64,000 nt of DNA from Hydrogenophaga sp. (GTDB taxonomy: Bacteria; Pseudomonadota; Gammaproteobacteria; Burkholderiales; Burkholderiaceae_C): assembly GCF_030656115.1 (NCBI RefSeq), contig NZ_JAUSOO010000190.1:1-64000 (forward strand), given 5' to 3'. The notes below the pieces were generated by a model. It searched no databases, was not told the origin of the DNA, and worked only from the letters and a program-made list of their open reading frames with translations. This document shows positions 8,602 through 17,498 of the stretch, one piece after another (the stretch's first letter is position 1; the number at the start of each line of letters is the position of its first letter). Both the position numbers and the translations under genes were made by a program.

Positions 8602-9347
8602 GCGAGTCACTGCTGGACGTACAAGGCCTGCGCGCGGCGCACGGCCAGCTGGTCGCCGTGCGCGACCTGGGCTTTTCCATCGCGCGCGGCGAGGTGGTGG
8701 CCCTGATCGGCGCCAACGGCGCGGGCAAGACCACGCTGCTGCGTTGCCTGGCGGGCGTGCACCCCAGCGCCGCGGGGCGGGTGATGCTCGACGGCACGGA
8801 CATCACCGCGCTGCTGGCCCACCAGCGCGTGCGGCGCGGCCTGGCCATGGTGCCCGAAGGTCGGCGCCTGTTTGACGACATGAGCGTGCGCGAGAACCTG
8901 CGCGTGGCGGGCGACCACGGTCGGGCGGGTGACTGGACGATCCAGAAGGTGCTGGACGCGCTGCCCGCACTGCCACCCATCATCGACCGGCCGGCTGGCG
9001 CGCTCTCCGGTGGCCAGCGCCAGGCCGCCGCCATTGGCCGCGCACTCATGACCAACCCCGACGTGCTGCTGCTCGACGAGGTGTCGCTGGGCCTGTCGCC
9101 GCTGGCGGTGGAAGAGGTCTACCGCAACCTGGCCCACCTGCGCGAGGCCGGGCGCACCAGCCTGCTGCTGGTGGAGCAGGACCTGTCGCGCGCCATGGCC
9201 TTCGCCGACCGCGTGTTGTGCCTGCGCGAGGGCCGCATCGTGCTGCAGGGCCCTGCGGATTCCCTCACCCGCGAAGCCGTCACGGCGGCGTATTTCGGCG
9301 TTGAAGTCGACGTTCAGGCCGAGCGCCCCATGGAGACACAAGCATGA
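8598..9347 (+). CDS. ABC importer ATPase, LivF type
   Basis: A 249-aa ATPase of the LivF family: Walker A GANGAGKTT, signature LSGGQRQ, Walker B VLLLDEVSLG, then LLVEQD typical of LivF. ATGA overlaps join it to the LivG gene before it and the LivH gene after it. It pairs with LivG to drive uptake through the two permeases. Confidence 0.9.
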   Translation: MSESLLDVQGLRAAHGQLVAVRDLGFSIARGEVVALIGANGAGKTTLLRCLAGVHPSAAGRVMLDGTDITALLAHQRVRRGLAMVPEGRRLFDDMSVRENLRVAGDHGRAGDWTIQKVLDALPALPPIIDRPAGALSGGQRQAAAIGRALMTNPDVLLLDEVSLGLSPLAVEEVYRNLAHLREAGRTSLLLVEQDLSRAMAFADRVLCLREGRIVLQGPADSLTREAVTAAYFGVEVDVQAERPMETQA

Positions 9348-10264
9348 TCGAAGCCCTGATCCAGGGCCTGCTGCTGGGGGGCTTCTACGCCATCCTCGCG
9401 GCCGGCCTGTCCCTGATGTTCGGCGTCATGCGCATCATCAACCTCGCGCACGGCGACCTGGCCATCGTCGGTGCTTTTGGCGTGCTCGCGCTCACCGAAC
9501 GTTTCGGCCTCTCGCCCTGGCTGGCACTGGCGCTGGTGCTGCCGGTGATGGCGCTGGTGGGCATCGGCCTGCAGCGCTGGCTGTTTGCCCGCACGCTGCG
9601 TGCCGGCATCCTGCTGCCGCTGCTGGTCACCTTCGGTCTGGGCGCGGTGCTGCAGAACGCGCTGTACGGCGTGTTCGGCTCCGAGGCGCGCTCGCTGGGC
9701 AACGCGCTGGGCGATCTGGCCTGGGCCAGCTGGGAGTTGCCCGGCGGCATCATCGTCGGCCAGTTGCCGGTGATCATTTTCGTGATCGCGGTGGCGGTGC
9801 TGGCCGGGCTTCAACTCATGCTCAGCTACACCCGGCTGGGCCGCGCCATCCGCGCCGCCGCCAGCGACCCCGAGGCCGCTGCGTTGTGCGGTGTGGACGC
9901 CACGCGCGTGCACCGCGCGGCCGCCGCCATTGCGGTGGCCCTGGCCGGGCTGGCCGGCGCGCTGCTGGCCATGCAGGCCACGGTGGAACCCTATGGCGGG
10001 CCGATGCTGCTGATCCAGGCCTTCGAGGCGGTGGTCATCGGCGGCATCGGGTCGCTGTGGGGCACGCTGCTGGGCGGTGTGTTGCTGGGCGTGGCGCAGA
10101 GCCTGGGCGCGCTGTGGTCACCGCAGGGCTTCCAGCTCGCCGGCCACCTGCTGTTTCTGGCCGTGCTGGGCGCGCGCCTGTGGCGCCAGCACCGCCACCA
10201 ATTGGGCAGCCCTGCGTTGCCGCGCTGGCGCCATGCGAGTGCACGAAAGGCGGTGCGCGCATGA
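9344..10264 (+). CDS. ABC importer permease, LivH type
   Basis: A 306-aa inner-membrane permease of the LivH family. The N-terminus QGLLLGGFYAILAAGLSLMFGVMRIINLAHGD is the hallmark of this family, followed by several hydrophobic spans. Overlaps of 4 nt on both sides place it in a tightly coupled transport operon. It forms the channel with the LivM homolog encoded next. Confidence 0.92.
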   Translation: MIEALIQGLLLGGFYAILAAGLSLMFGVMRIINLAHGDLAIVGAFGVLALTERFGLSPWLALALVLPVMALVGIGLQRWLFARTLRAGILLPLLVTFGLGAVLQNALYGVFGSEARSLGNALGDLAWASWELPGGIIVGQLPVIIFVIAVAVLAGLQLMLSYTRLGRAIRAAASDPEAAALCGVDATRVHRAAAAIAVALAGLAGALLAMQATVEPYGGPMLLIQAFEAVVIGGIGSLWGTLLGGVLLGVAQSLGALWSPQGFQLAGHLLFLAVLGARLWRQHRHQLGSPALPRWRHASARKAVRA

Positions 10265-11241
10265 ACACGAGCAAACAATTCGGCGTGGCGTTCGCCGCCG
10301 TGCTGCTGCTGGCCTGCGTGCCGGCCTTTGCGGGCGCCTCGGTGGTGGACAAGCTCACCACGCTCTTCATCTACATGCTGCTGGCCACCACCTGGAACCT
10401 GATGGCCGGTTACGCGGGTCTGGTGTCGGTGGGCCAGCAAGCGTTCTTTGGCCTGGGTGGCTACCTGGCACTGCGCCTGGTGGACGGCGGCCTGCCGGCC
10501 TACCCCGCGCTGCTGGCCGGCGCCCTGGGGGCGGCGCTGCTGGCCTGGGTGCTGTCGTTCTACGTGCTGCGGTTGAAAGAGGGCGAGTTCGCCATCGGCA
10601 CCTGGGTCGTGGCCGAGGTGATCCGCATCCTCGTGATGCTGGACCCGCTGATCCAGGGCGAAACCGGCACCTCGCTGATCGCGCTCAACGCGGTGGAGCC
10701 CGAGCTGCGCCGCAGCATCGGCTACTGGTTCGCGCTGGCCGCGCTGGCCGGCATGGCGCTGGCCATGGCCGTGCTGCTGCGCAGCCACGTGGGCACCGCC
10801 GCCCGGGCCATTGGTGACGACGACGAGGCCGCCGCCTCGCTGGGCGTGCGCGTGCTGCGCACCCGCCAGGCGATCTATGTGCTGGCCGCGTTCGGTGCGG
10901 CGCTGGCCGGCGTGGCTTGGCTGGCCAGCGCCATCACCTTCCTGCCGCGCACCAACTTCGGCGTGCAGTGGTCGGTGCTGATGCTGTTCATGGTGCTGGT
11001 GGGCGGCCTGCGCAGCGGGCCCGGCCCCTACATCGGCGCGCTGCTGCTGTTTGCGCTGCAGGAATTCATGGGCGACTTCGGCGCCTGGTACCTCGCTGGC
11101 CTGGGCGCGGCCGCCGCCGGCTGCGCGCTGTTTCTGCCGCAAGGGCTGTGGGGCGCGCTGAGTCCCCGTTTGTCGCGGCTCTTCACCCGGCCTCACGTTT
11201 CTTCTTCCCTCTCCACCCCCCAAGAAAGGACTGCCCCATGA
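10261..11241 (+). CDS. ABC importer permease, LivM type
   Basis: A 326-aa inner-membrane permease of the LivM family. TTWNLMAGYAGLVSVGQQAFFGLGGY is the family signature near the N-terminus, with about ten hydrophobic segments in total. The ATG at 10261 overlaps the livH-type stop; its own stop overlaps the start of the SDR gene (ATGA), so import and first oxidation are translationally linked. The last 25 residues are polar and poorly conserved. Confidence 0.9.
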   Translation: MNTSKQFGVAFAAVLLLACVPAFAGASVVDKLTTLFIYMLLATTWNLMAGYAGLVSVGQQAFFGLGGYLALRLVDGGLPAYPALLAGALGAALLAWVLSFYVLRLKEGEFAIGTWVVAEVIRILVMLDPLIQGETGTSLIALNAVEPELRRSIGYWFALAALAGMALAMAVLLRSHVGTAARAIGDDDEAAASLGVRVLRTRQAIYVLAAFGAALAGVAWLASAITFLPRTNFGVQWSVLMLFMVLVGGLRSGPGPYIGALLLFALQEFMGDFGAWYLAGLGAAAAGCALFLPQGLWGALSPRLSRLFTRPHVSSSLSTPQERTAP

Positions 11242-12005
11242 ACCTCCAAGGAAAAACCATCGTCGTCACGGGCTGCGGCTCGGGCATCGGCTCGGACTTC
11301 GCCAAGCTGGCCCGTCTGCAGGGCGCGCGCGTGATCGGCGTGGACCGCAACGACCCCATGCTCACGCTGGACGGTTTCGTCAAGATCGACCTGGGCGACC
11401 CGGCGGCCATCGACGCGGCCATGGCCCAACTGCCCGCGCACATCGACGCGCTGGCCAACATCGCCGGTGTGCCCGGCACGGCGCCCGCCGAGCTGGTGGG
11501 CCAGGTCAACTTCCTGGGCCTGCGCCACTTCACGCAGCGCGTGATGGAGCGCATGGGCGAAGGCGGCTCGGTCGTCAACATCTCGTCCATCCTGGGTGCC
11601 GAATGGCCGGCCCGACTGGAACCGCACCGCGAGCTCGGCGCCACGCCCAGCTTCGAGGCCGGCGCCGCCTGGCTCGCCCAGCACCCGGTGCCGCAGGAGA
11701 CCTGCTACCAGTACTTCAAGGAAGCGCTGATCGTCTGGACCTACACCCAGTCGCAGAAGGTGTTCCTGGAACGCGGCATCCGCATGAACTGCGTGGCCCC
11801 CGGCCCGGTGTTCACGCCCATCCTGGGCGACTTCGTGCAGATGCTGGGCAACGAGCGCGTGGAGAAAGACGCGCACCGCATGAAGCGCCCCGCCTTCAGC
11901 GACGAGGTGGCGCCGGTGATTGCGTTCCTGTGCAGCGACGCGTCGCGCTGGGTCAGCGGCATCAACCTGCCGGTGGACGGCGGGCTGGCTTCGACCTACA
12001 TCTGA
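11238..12005 (+). CDS. calA: Coniferyl alcohol dehydrogenase-like short-chain dehydrogenase
   Basis: A 255-aa SDR. The Rossmann glycine motif is TGCGSGIG (11-18) and the catalytic pair is in CYQYFKEA (Y157, K161). Long stretches such as NIAGVPGTA, GAEWPARL, QYFKEALIVW, CVAPGPVFTPIL and PVDGGLASTYI match what I remember of Pseudomonas CalA, which has the same length. CalA oxidises coniferyl alcohol to coniferaldehyde with NAD. Here it is co-transcribed with a Liv-type importer and an aromatic aldehyde dehydrogenase that could take the next step. The assignment rests on recalled similarity, so related cinnamyl or benzyl alcohols remain possible substrates. Confidence 0.8.
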   Translation: MNLQGKTIVVTGCGSGIGSDFAKLARLQGARVIGVDRNDPMLTLDGFVKIDLGDPAAIDAAMAQLPAHIDALANIAGVPGTAPAELVGQVNFLGLRHFTQRVMERMGEGGSVVNISSILGAEWPARLEPHRELGATPSFEAGAAWLAQHPVPQETCYQYFKEALIVWTYTQSQKVFLERGIRMNCVAPGPVFTPILGDFVQMLGNERVEKDAHRMKRPAFSDEVAPVIAFLCSDASRWVSGINLPVDGGLASTYI

Positions 12006-12017
12006 ACGGAGGCCGCC

Positions 12018-13217
12018 GTGCGCACAACAACACGTCATTGGCACGCGCTGGCCGTCGCCGTGTGGACGACTTCGAGCGCACTGACTGCCTGGGCCCAGGG
12101 CAGCGAGCGACCGATTCGCGTAGGCGCTGTCAGTGCGCTTGCGGCCCAGGCTGGTTTTCCTGAATCGTCCAGAGCGGCCGAGCGCTACTTTGATGCCGTC
12201 AACGCCGCCGGTGGCGTGAACGGGCGCCGCATCGAATACGTGTCTCTGGATGAAGGCACGGCACCCCCCATGGCAGCCAGCGCGGCCAGAAAGTTGGTGG
12301 CAGATCCCGAGGTGGTTGCGCTGGTGGGTGGGTCGGGGCTGCTCGACTGCTCCGTCAATGCAGCCACCTACGCCGAAGCGGGTCTGGTGTCGCTGCAAGG
12401 TGCATCGGTGGCACCCGAGTGTTTCGCCTCGTCGCACATCGTTCCCATGAACAACGGGCCCTACCTTGGCCTGGAGAACGCCATGGCCTTTGCGGTCGAA
12501 AACCTGAAACACCAACGGGTCTGCGTGACCATTCTGGACCTGCCCGGCATGGCGACCGGGTACAAGCGATCGCTCGATCGCCTGAAGGCCTCGTTGAAGT
12601 CGGCACTGGACGATGTTGCCTATCTGCAGCCGGAGGCGAACTTTGCCGACGCCGTTCGTGAGCGCCTGGCGCGCGGTTGTGGTGCCGTGGTCTTCACCGG
12701 CCATGAGCCCACCGTGCTGCAGTGGCTGGACGCAGCTCAGAAGCAGGGCATGGGAAACGTCGACTGGATTTTTCTCACCCCGGCCTACACCGACCGGGTG
12801 GCCAAAGCCATCCACTCACCGAATGCGCGCGTGTACGCGATGGCGGAATTCGAACCCTGGCAGAGCGCGTCGCTGGCGATGCTGGACTGGAAGCGCGTCA
12901 TGCGCCAAGGCGGGCTGCCGCTGAGCGCGCTGGCGCAGGGCGGTTACGTCTCGGCGCAGGTGTTCGTGCGCGTGGCACGCCGGATCCAGGGGCCCATCAC
13001 CCGCGCAAGTTTCGCCCAGGCCTTGCGCGACCTGCCGGCCACCGAACTCTCGTTTCTGGGCATGCCGTTTCAGGTCGGGCAGGCACAGGCCCATGCCCCC
13101 AACCGCGCCAGCCTGCCTGTGACCTGGCGCAACGGCCACTGGAAGATCGCGGCCTCGGTCTGGATACAGGCGCCGCCACTGGCAACTGCCGCAACGGCCG
13201 CAACAGGCGCTCGCTGA
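12018..13217 (+). CDS. Second ABC periplasmic binding protein, Liv type
   Basis: A 399-aa type I periplasmic binding protein with an N-terminal signal peptide ending near TAWAQG, then IRVGAVSALAAQAGF. The start is GTG, chosen because an ACGGAGG site lies 6 nt upstream and no ATG fits better. It is only distantly similar to the first receptor of the operon, so one importer may serve two receptors with different ligands. The gene follows the SDR by 12 nt. Ligand unknown. Confidence 0.82.
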   Translation: MRTTTRHWHALAVAVWTTSSALTAWAQGSERPIRVGAVSALAAQAGFPESSRAAERYFDAVNAAGGVNGRRIEYVSLDEGTAPPMAASAARKLVADPEVVALVGGSGLLDCSVNAATYAEAGLVSLQGASVAPECFASSHIVPMNNGPYLGLENAMAFAVENLKHQRVCVTILDLPGMATGYKRSLDRLKASLKSALDDVAYLQPEANFADAVRERLARGCGAVVFTGHEPTVLQWLDAAQKQGMGNVDWIFLTPAYTDRVAKAIHSPNARVYAMAEFEPWQSASLAMLDWKRVMRQGGLPLSALAQGGYVSAQVFVRVARRIQGPITRASFAQALRDLPATELSFLGMPFQVGQAQAHAPNRASLPVTWRNGHWKIAASVWIQAPPLATAATAATGAR

Positions 13218-13254
13218 TTCATCACCCTTTATTTCAACCACCAGAGGAGACTTC

Positions 13255-13506
13255 ATGACAAAAACCTGGCTGCTCATGGGCGCCGCCGCCCTGCTCACCG
13301 CCGCCTCGCCGTCGTTTGCCACCGAGGGCGGAGGTTCCACCCATCCCGTCGGTGCCGAGAACCCTCTGGCGGGCGCCGCACCGCCGCCGGGCATCTGTGT
13401 GCGGGCGTGCGTCCACGGCGACAGCGCCAGGCTGGCCAGGGAGTCCGGTGTGCGTGCGCGCACGCAGGGCACGCAGTTCTGGGGCAAGACCACCATTTCC
13501 GTCTGA
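13255..13506 (+). pseudogene. Truncated remnant resembling a phenol-pathway (MetA/SphA-like) outer-membrane protein
   Basis: An 83-codon frame with a good signal peptide (WLLMGAAALLTAASPSFA) followed by TEGGGSTHPVGAENPLAGAAPPPG. That stretch is typical of the mature start of Phenol_MetA_deg outer-membrane proteins, which normally run to about 300 aa. Here the similarity fades after the PPPG motif and the frame ends about 40 codons later. It has a good GAGGAG ribosome site and sits inside the operon. Most likely an internal deletion removed the barrel. A real small secreted protein is the alternative. Confidence 0.55.
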
Positions 13507-13516
13507 GGCATCTGCC

Positions 13517-14341
13517 ATGAACGACCTATTCGTTTTGATCGATGGCGGCAGGGTTCGCTACTGGGACAGCGGCGGCACGGGGCCTGCGGTGCTGATGACG
13601 CACGGTATTGCCGAGTCGCTGGAGTTCTGGCACCGGCAGTTCGATGACCTGGGCCAGGCCTTGCGCCTGATCGCCTGGGACATGCCCGGACATGGCCTGT
13701 CGGATGAACTCGCCACCGCCGTGCGCCTGGAGGAGCAAGCCGGGGTGGCCTGGAAGCTCCTGGACCAACTGGGGGTTGACCGGGTGCATCTGGTGGGCAA
13801 CTCGCTGGGGGCGGCCATGTCCCTGCGCATGGCCGACCAGATGCCTGCTCGCGTCTCATCCCTGGTGCTGTGCAACTCGGCCGCTTTGGGCGCCGAGGTG
13901 TTCGGTGCGTTCAAAGTGATGACGCTGCCCTGGCTGGGCGAGCTGATGAACCGGCCCGGCCCCATGGCGGTGGCGCAACAGATCAAGGCCATCGTCCTCA
14001 AGCCCGAGGCGATCACGCCGCAGGTGCGTGCAGCCATCGAGCGCAATGTGCACCGGCCAGGCGCTGGGGCCCACTTTCTGAAACTGCTGCGCGCGTTGAC
14101 CTCGCTGCGCGGCCAGCGACAGGAGGTCTGGTCCCGTTCACATCAGATTCTGCGTGGCCTGGGCATGCCGACGCGGATCGTTCATGGTGAGCAGGATGTG
14201 GTGCTGCCGATCGCCCACGCCGTCACGGCGCAGGGTCTGTGCAAGGGCTCGGAACTGGTGCGGCTCCAGGACTGCGGTCACACCCCACAGCTTGAACAAC
14301 CCGAGGTTTTCAATGCGCTGCTGCGCAAATGGTTTCTGTAA
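13517..14341 (+). CDS. Alpha/beta-fold hydrolase
   Basis: A 274-aa alpha/beta hydrolase without signal peptide. The oxyanion-hole motif is THGIAES, the nucleophile elbow GNSLGAAMS (S96); the acid is probably in HGEQDVVLP and the base in DCGHTPQLEQP. The ATG at 13517 gives the normal start; upstream codons overlap the truncated remnant in another frame. The family includes ester and C-C bond hydrolases of aromatic catabolism. Within this operon it may cleave an ester of the imported compound, but no substrate can be named. Confidence 0.82.
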   Translation: MNDLFVLIDGGRVRYWDSGGTGPAVLMTHGIAESLEFWHRQFDDLGQALRLIAWDMPGHGLSDELATAVRLEEQAGVAWKLLDQLGVDRVHLVGNSLGAAMSLRMADQMPARVSSLVLCNSAALGAEVFGAFKVMTLPWLGELMNRPGPMAVAQQIKAIVLKPEAITPQVRAAIERNVHRPGAGAHFLKLLRALTSLRGQRQEVWSRSHQILRGLGMPTRIVHGEQDVVLPIAHAVTAQGLCKGSELVRLQDCGHTPQLEQPEVFNALLRKWFL

Positions 14342-14386
14342 TCCCTGTGCCGGCATTGCCGCCACCCTCTTGACCCAGGAGATCCC

Positions 14387-15361
14387 ATGACTGTCACGAC
14401 CACGCTCCCCAGCGCACCCATGGACCCCGGCCTCGCCGGTTTTCTGGCCCATGCCGCCGCACAAGGCAACCCGCCGCTGGAATCCCTGCCGCCTGAAATC
14501 GGGCGCCAGATCTACCGCGACCTGGCCGCGGGCCTGGGCTTGCCGCCGCCGGTGGTCGCCACGGAGGACCGCCAGATCGCGGGCCCTGGCGGACCGCTCA
14601 AGCTGCGCATCTACCACCCCGACGCGCCCGGGACACTGCCCGCGCTGTTCTATGTGCACGGCGGCGGCTTCGTGATCGGCGACCTGGAGACCCACGACAC
14701 GGTGTGCCGCACCCTGTGCCACAACGTGGGCGCCGTGGTGGTGGCGGTGGACTACCGGCTCGCGCCGGAGCACCCGTTTCCCGCCGCCGTGGACGATGTG
14801 GTCTGCGTGCTGCAGTGGCTGGCAGCGCATGCGCCCGCGATGCGCGTCGATCCGTCGCGCATCGCCCTGGCGGGCGACAGCGCGGGGGGCCAGCTGGCCA
14901 CGGTCGCCTGCCTGCGCACGGCCGGCGCGATCGCACCGCGCGCCCTGGGCCTGATCTATCCGGTGGCGCAGCACCACAGCGAGCCCAGCGCCTCGATGGC
15001 AGAAAACGGCGAGGGCAAGTTCCTCACCCTCGGCGTCATGCAATGGTTCTTGGACAGCTACCTGGGTGGCCGCAGCGAACTCAAGCGGCACCCGGACTTC
15101 GCCCTGCTGAGCGCACCCACACTGGCCACCCTGCCAGCCACCTGGGTCGCCACCATGGGCCACGATCCGCTGCGCGACGAAGGCCATGCGCTGGCGCAAC
15201 GCATCGAGCAATCGGGCGTGGTCACCGAACACCGCCACTACCCGGGCGCCATCCACGCCTGCATCCACTTCACCGCCGTGTCGCCGGTGGGCTCACAGGT
15301 GATGGCCGATCTGTGCGCCTGGCTGCGGGACCGGTTGGCCAACCCGGGCACCGGTCACTGA
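14387..15361 (+). CDS. Alpha/beta hydrolase fold-3 (HSL family) carboxylesterase
   Basis: A 324-aa esterase of the hormone-sensitive lipase family. The HGGGF oxyanion motif is at 91-95, the nucleophile in GDSAGG (S165), the acid in GHDPLRDEG and the histidine in GAIHACIHF. It lacks a signal peptide. It follows the other hydrolase by 45 nt and ends the aromatic operon. Such enzymes hydrolyse short acyl or aromatic esters; a role in releasing a phenolic from an ester would fit the context but is inferred. Confidence 0.88.
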   Translation: MTVTTTLPSAPMDPGLAGFLAHAAAQGNPPLESLPPEIGRQIYRDLAAGLGLPPPVVATEDRQIAGPGGPLKLRIYHPDAPGTLPALFYVHGGGFVIGDLETHDTVCRTLCHNVGAVVVAVDYRLAPEHPFPAAVDDVVCVLQWLAAHAPAMRVDPSRIALAGDSAGGQLATVACLRTAGAIAPRALGLIYPVAQHHSEPSASMAENGEGKFLTLGVMQWFLDSYLGGRSELKRHPDFALLSAPTLATLPATWVATMGHDPLRDEGHALAQRIEQSGVVTEHRHYPGAIHACIHFTAVSPVGSQVMADLCAWLRDRLANPGTGH

Positions 15362-15362
15362 T

Positions 15363-15462
15363 ACGGGTTCGCCTTCAAACGCACCACGGCGTTGGTTCGC
15401 CTTGCCGTGCCACAGCACTCTCTGCGGCTCCCGCCTGGTTCTGCGCTTGAAGGCGAACCCGT
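15363..15462. repeat. Long-loop perfect inverted repeat between convergent operons
   Basis: ACGGGTTCGCCTTCAA (15363-15378) and its exact complement (15447-15462) flank a 68-nt loop. It begins right after the esterase stop and lies 92 bp before the end of the convergent ATPase gene. It may be a bidirectional terminator, although no T-run follows, or a small mobile repeat. The remainder to 15553 shows nothing else. Confidence 0.6.
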
Positions 15463-15553
15463 GTGAAGCACACGGCCCCCGCCCACCCGATGACCCACCG
15501 CAGACCCCGGTCTCGCGCGGATGGGCGGTGCCGTGCGGGTGCGGCCATGGGCA

Positions 15554-16630
15554 TCAGGCCATGCGTTGGCCCGACTTCTGGTCAAACCAGCTGACGTGGC
15601 TGGCCTGGATGTCCAGGCCCACGCGGTCACCGGGGTTCACGCGCACCTGCGGCGCGGTGCGCACGGTGACGTCGCCCGCAGCGGTCTTGATGACGACGTA
15701 GGTGTCGGCGCCGGTGGGCTCGACCACGCTGACCTCGCCGCGCCAGGCGGCGCTGTCGTTGAAGGCGATGTGTTCGGGCCGCAAGCCCAGCAGCGCGCGG
15801 CTGCCGCTGGCGGCCGGGCAGGCCAGTGGCAGCTCGGTACCGAGGATGCCGAACCCGTGGCCGTTGGACGCGGCCAGGCACTGGCCTTCGATGAGGTTCA
15901 TGGTGGGCGAACCGATGAAGGTGGCCACGTAGGTGTTGGCCGGGCGGTTGTAAATGTCGTCCGGCGTGCCCAGCTGCTGCAGGATGCCGTCTTTCATCAC
16001 CGCGATGCGGCTGCCCAGCGTCATGGCCTCGATCTGGTCGTGGGTCACGTACACGCTGGTGATGCCACTGGCCTGGTGCAGGCGCTTGATTTCGGCGCGC
16101 ATTTCCACGCGCAGCTTGGCGTCCAGGTTGGACAGCGGCTCGTCAAACACAAACAGCTGTGGCTGGCGCGCCAGCGCCCGGCCCATGGCCACGCGCTGGC
16201 GCTGCCCGCCCGAGAGCTGGCTGGGGCGGCGGTCCAGCAGGTGCTCGATCTGCAACATGGCGGCCACTTCGTCAATGCGTTTTTTGCGCTCGGGTTTGGG
16301 CACCTTGCGCATTTCCAGCGCGAAGCCAATGTTGTCGGCCACGCTCATGGTGGGGTAGAGCGCGTAGCTCTGGAACACCATGGCGATGTCGCGCTGCGCC
16401 GGGGCCACGCCCACCACGTTGCGCCCGGCGATGTTGATGGCGCCTTCGGTGGGTTCTTCCAGCCCGGCAATGATGCTGAGCAGGGTGGACTTGCCGCAGC
16501 CCGAGGGGCCGACGAGGATGAGAAATTCACCGGGTGCGACGGCGATGTCGATTTTTTTCAACACCTCCACCGCCCTGTCGCCTTTGCCGAAACACTTGCG
16601 AACGCCTTGAATGTCGAGTGACGAAGCCAT
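15554..16630 (-). CDS. Sugar ABC importer ATPase, MalK/UgpC type (glucose cluster)
   Basis: A 358-aa ATPase: Walker A GPSGCGKST, signature LSGGQRQR, Walker B VFDEPLSNLDAKLR, then the regulatory OB-like domain of MalK/UgpC proteins with LGLRPEHIAF. I chose the ATG of MASSLDIQGVRKCFG at 16630, 10 nt after the GtsC-type permease stop; an upstream extension has no family similarity. It is last in the glk-gtsABC order and should energise that glucose importer. Such ATPases may also serve other sugar importers, but the beta-glucan locus has its own copy. Confidence 0.9.
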   Translation of the reverse strand: MASSLDIQGVRKCFGKGDRAVEVLKKIDIAVAPGEFLILVGPSGCGKSTLLSIIAGLEEPTEGAINIAGRNVVGVAPAQRDIAMVFQSYALYPTMSVADNIGFALEMRKVPKPERKKRIDEVAAMLQIEHLLDRRPSQLSGGQRQRVAMGRALARQPQLFVFDEPLSNLDAKLRVEMRAEIKRLHQASGITSVYVTHDQIEAMTLGSRIAVMKDGILQQLGTPDDIYNRPANTYVATFIGSPTMNLIEGQCLAASNGHGFGILGTELPLACPAASGSRALLGLRPEHIAFNDSAAWRGEVSVVEPTGADTYVVIKTAAGDVTVRTAPQVRVNPGDRVGLDIQASHVSWFDQKSGQRMA

Positions 16631-16640
16631 GATGTTGTCC

Positions 16641-17498
16641 TTAACCTTTGACGGCGCCAGCGGTGAGGCCGCGCACAAAATACCGACCCGCCAGCACATA
16701 CACCGCCACCGTGGGCAGCGCCGCGATGAGGGCAGCGGCCATGTCCACGTTGTAGGCCTTCACGCTGCTGGTGGTGTTGGCCAGGTTGTTCAGGCCCACG
16801 GTGACGGGCTTGGAGTCGGCACCGCTGAAGGCGACGCCGAACAGAAAGTCGTTCCAGATTTGGGTGAACTGCCAGATGAGCGTGACCATGACGATGGGGG
16901 TGGACATGGGCACGATGATGCGAAAGAAAATTTGCCAAAAACCCGCTCCGTCCAGCCGCGCTGCGTTCAGCAATTCACCCGGCACGGCGGCGTAGTAGTT
17001 GCGGAAAAACAGCGTGGTGCTGGGCAGACCGGCGAGGCAGTGCACAAAGATCAAACCGCCGATGGTGCTGGAAATGCCCATCCAGCCCAGCACCTGGCTC
17101 ATGGGCAGCAGCACCACCTGAAACGGCATGAACACGCCAAACAGCAGCAGGCCAAAGAAGGTTTCGCTGCCGCGAAACTTCCACAGGCTCAACACATAGC
17201 CGTTGAGCGCGCCCCACACGGTGGAGATCAGCACGGCGGGAATCGCCATCCACACCGAGTTCCAGAAGAACGGCTCCAAGCCTTTGCACTCCACGCCGGT
17301 GCAGGCGGTGGACCAGGCCTGGCCCCAGGCCGAAAAATTCAGACTGCCGGGCAGGCTCAGCAAATTGCCGTTGCGGATTTCGTCAGCGTCTTTGAGCGAG
17401 GTGACCACCATCACATACAGCGGTGCCAAAAAGAAGGCGGCACCCACCAGCAGCGTGGTCATGAGCGCAAAGCGCCCAAAAGGGAATCTAGCGGTCAT
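16641..17498 (-). CDS. gtsC: Glucose/mannose-type ABC permease, MalG/GtsC family
   Basis: A 285-aa inner-membrane permease with six predicted spans. The EAA-loop region reads ELLNAARLDGAGFWQIFFRIIVP, which contacts the ATPase, and the C-terminus RYFVRGLTAGAVKG is typical of MalG-type subunits. It overlaps the upstream permease by 11 nt. With the GtsA and GtsB homologs it forms a glucose-type importer; the adjacent glucokinase supports glucose as substrate. Confidence 0.85.
   Translation of the reverse strand: MTARFPFGRFALMTTLLVGAAFFLAPLYVMVVTSLKDADEIRNGNLLSLPGSLNFSAWGQAWSTACTGVECKGLEPFFWNSVWMAIPAVLISTVWGALNGYVLSLWKFRGSETFFGLLLFGVFMPFQVVLLPMSQVLGWMGISSTIGGLIFVHCLAGLPSTTLFFRNYYAAVPGELLNAARLDGAGFWQIFFRIIVPMSTPIVMVTLIWQFTQIWNDFLFGVAFSGADSKPVTVGLNNLANTTSSVKAYNVDMAAALIAALPTVAVYVLAGRYFVRGLTAGAVKG

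Noticed and set aside
15363..15462. Insertion sequence ends
   Set aside because: No transposase frame or target duplication; 100 bp is far too short for an autonomous element.
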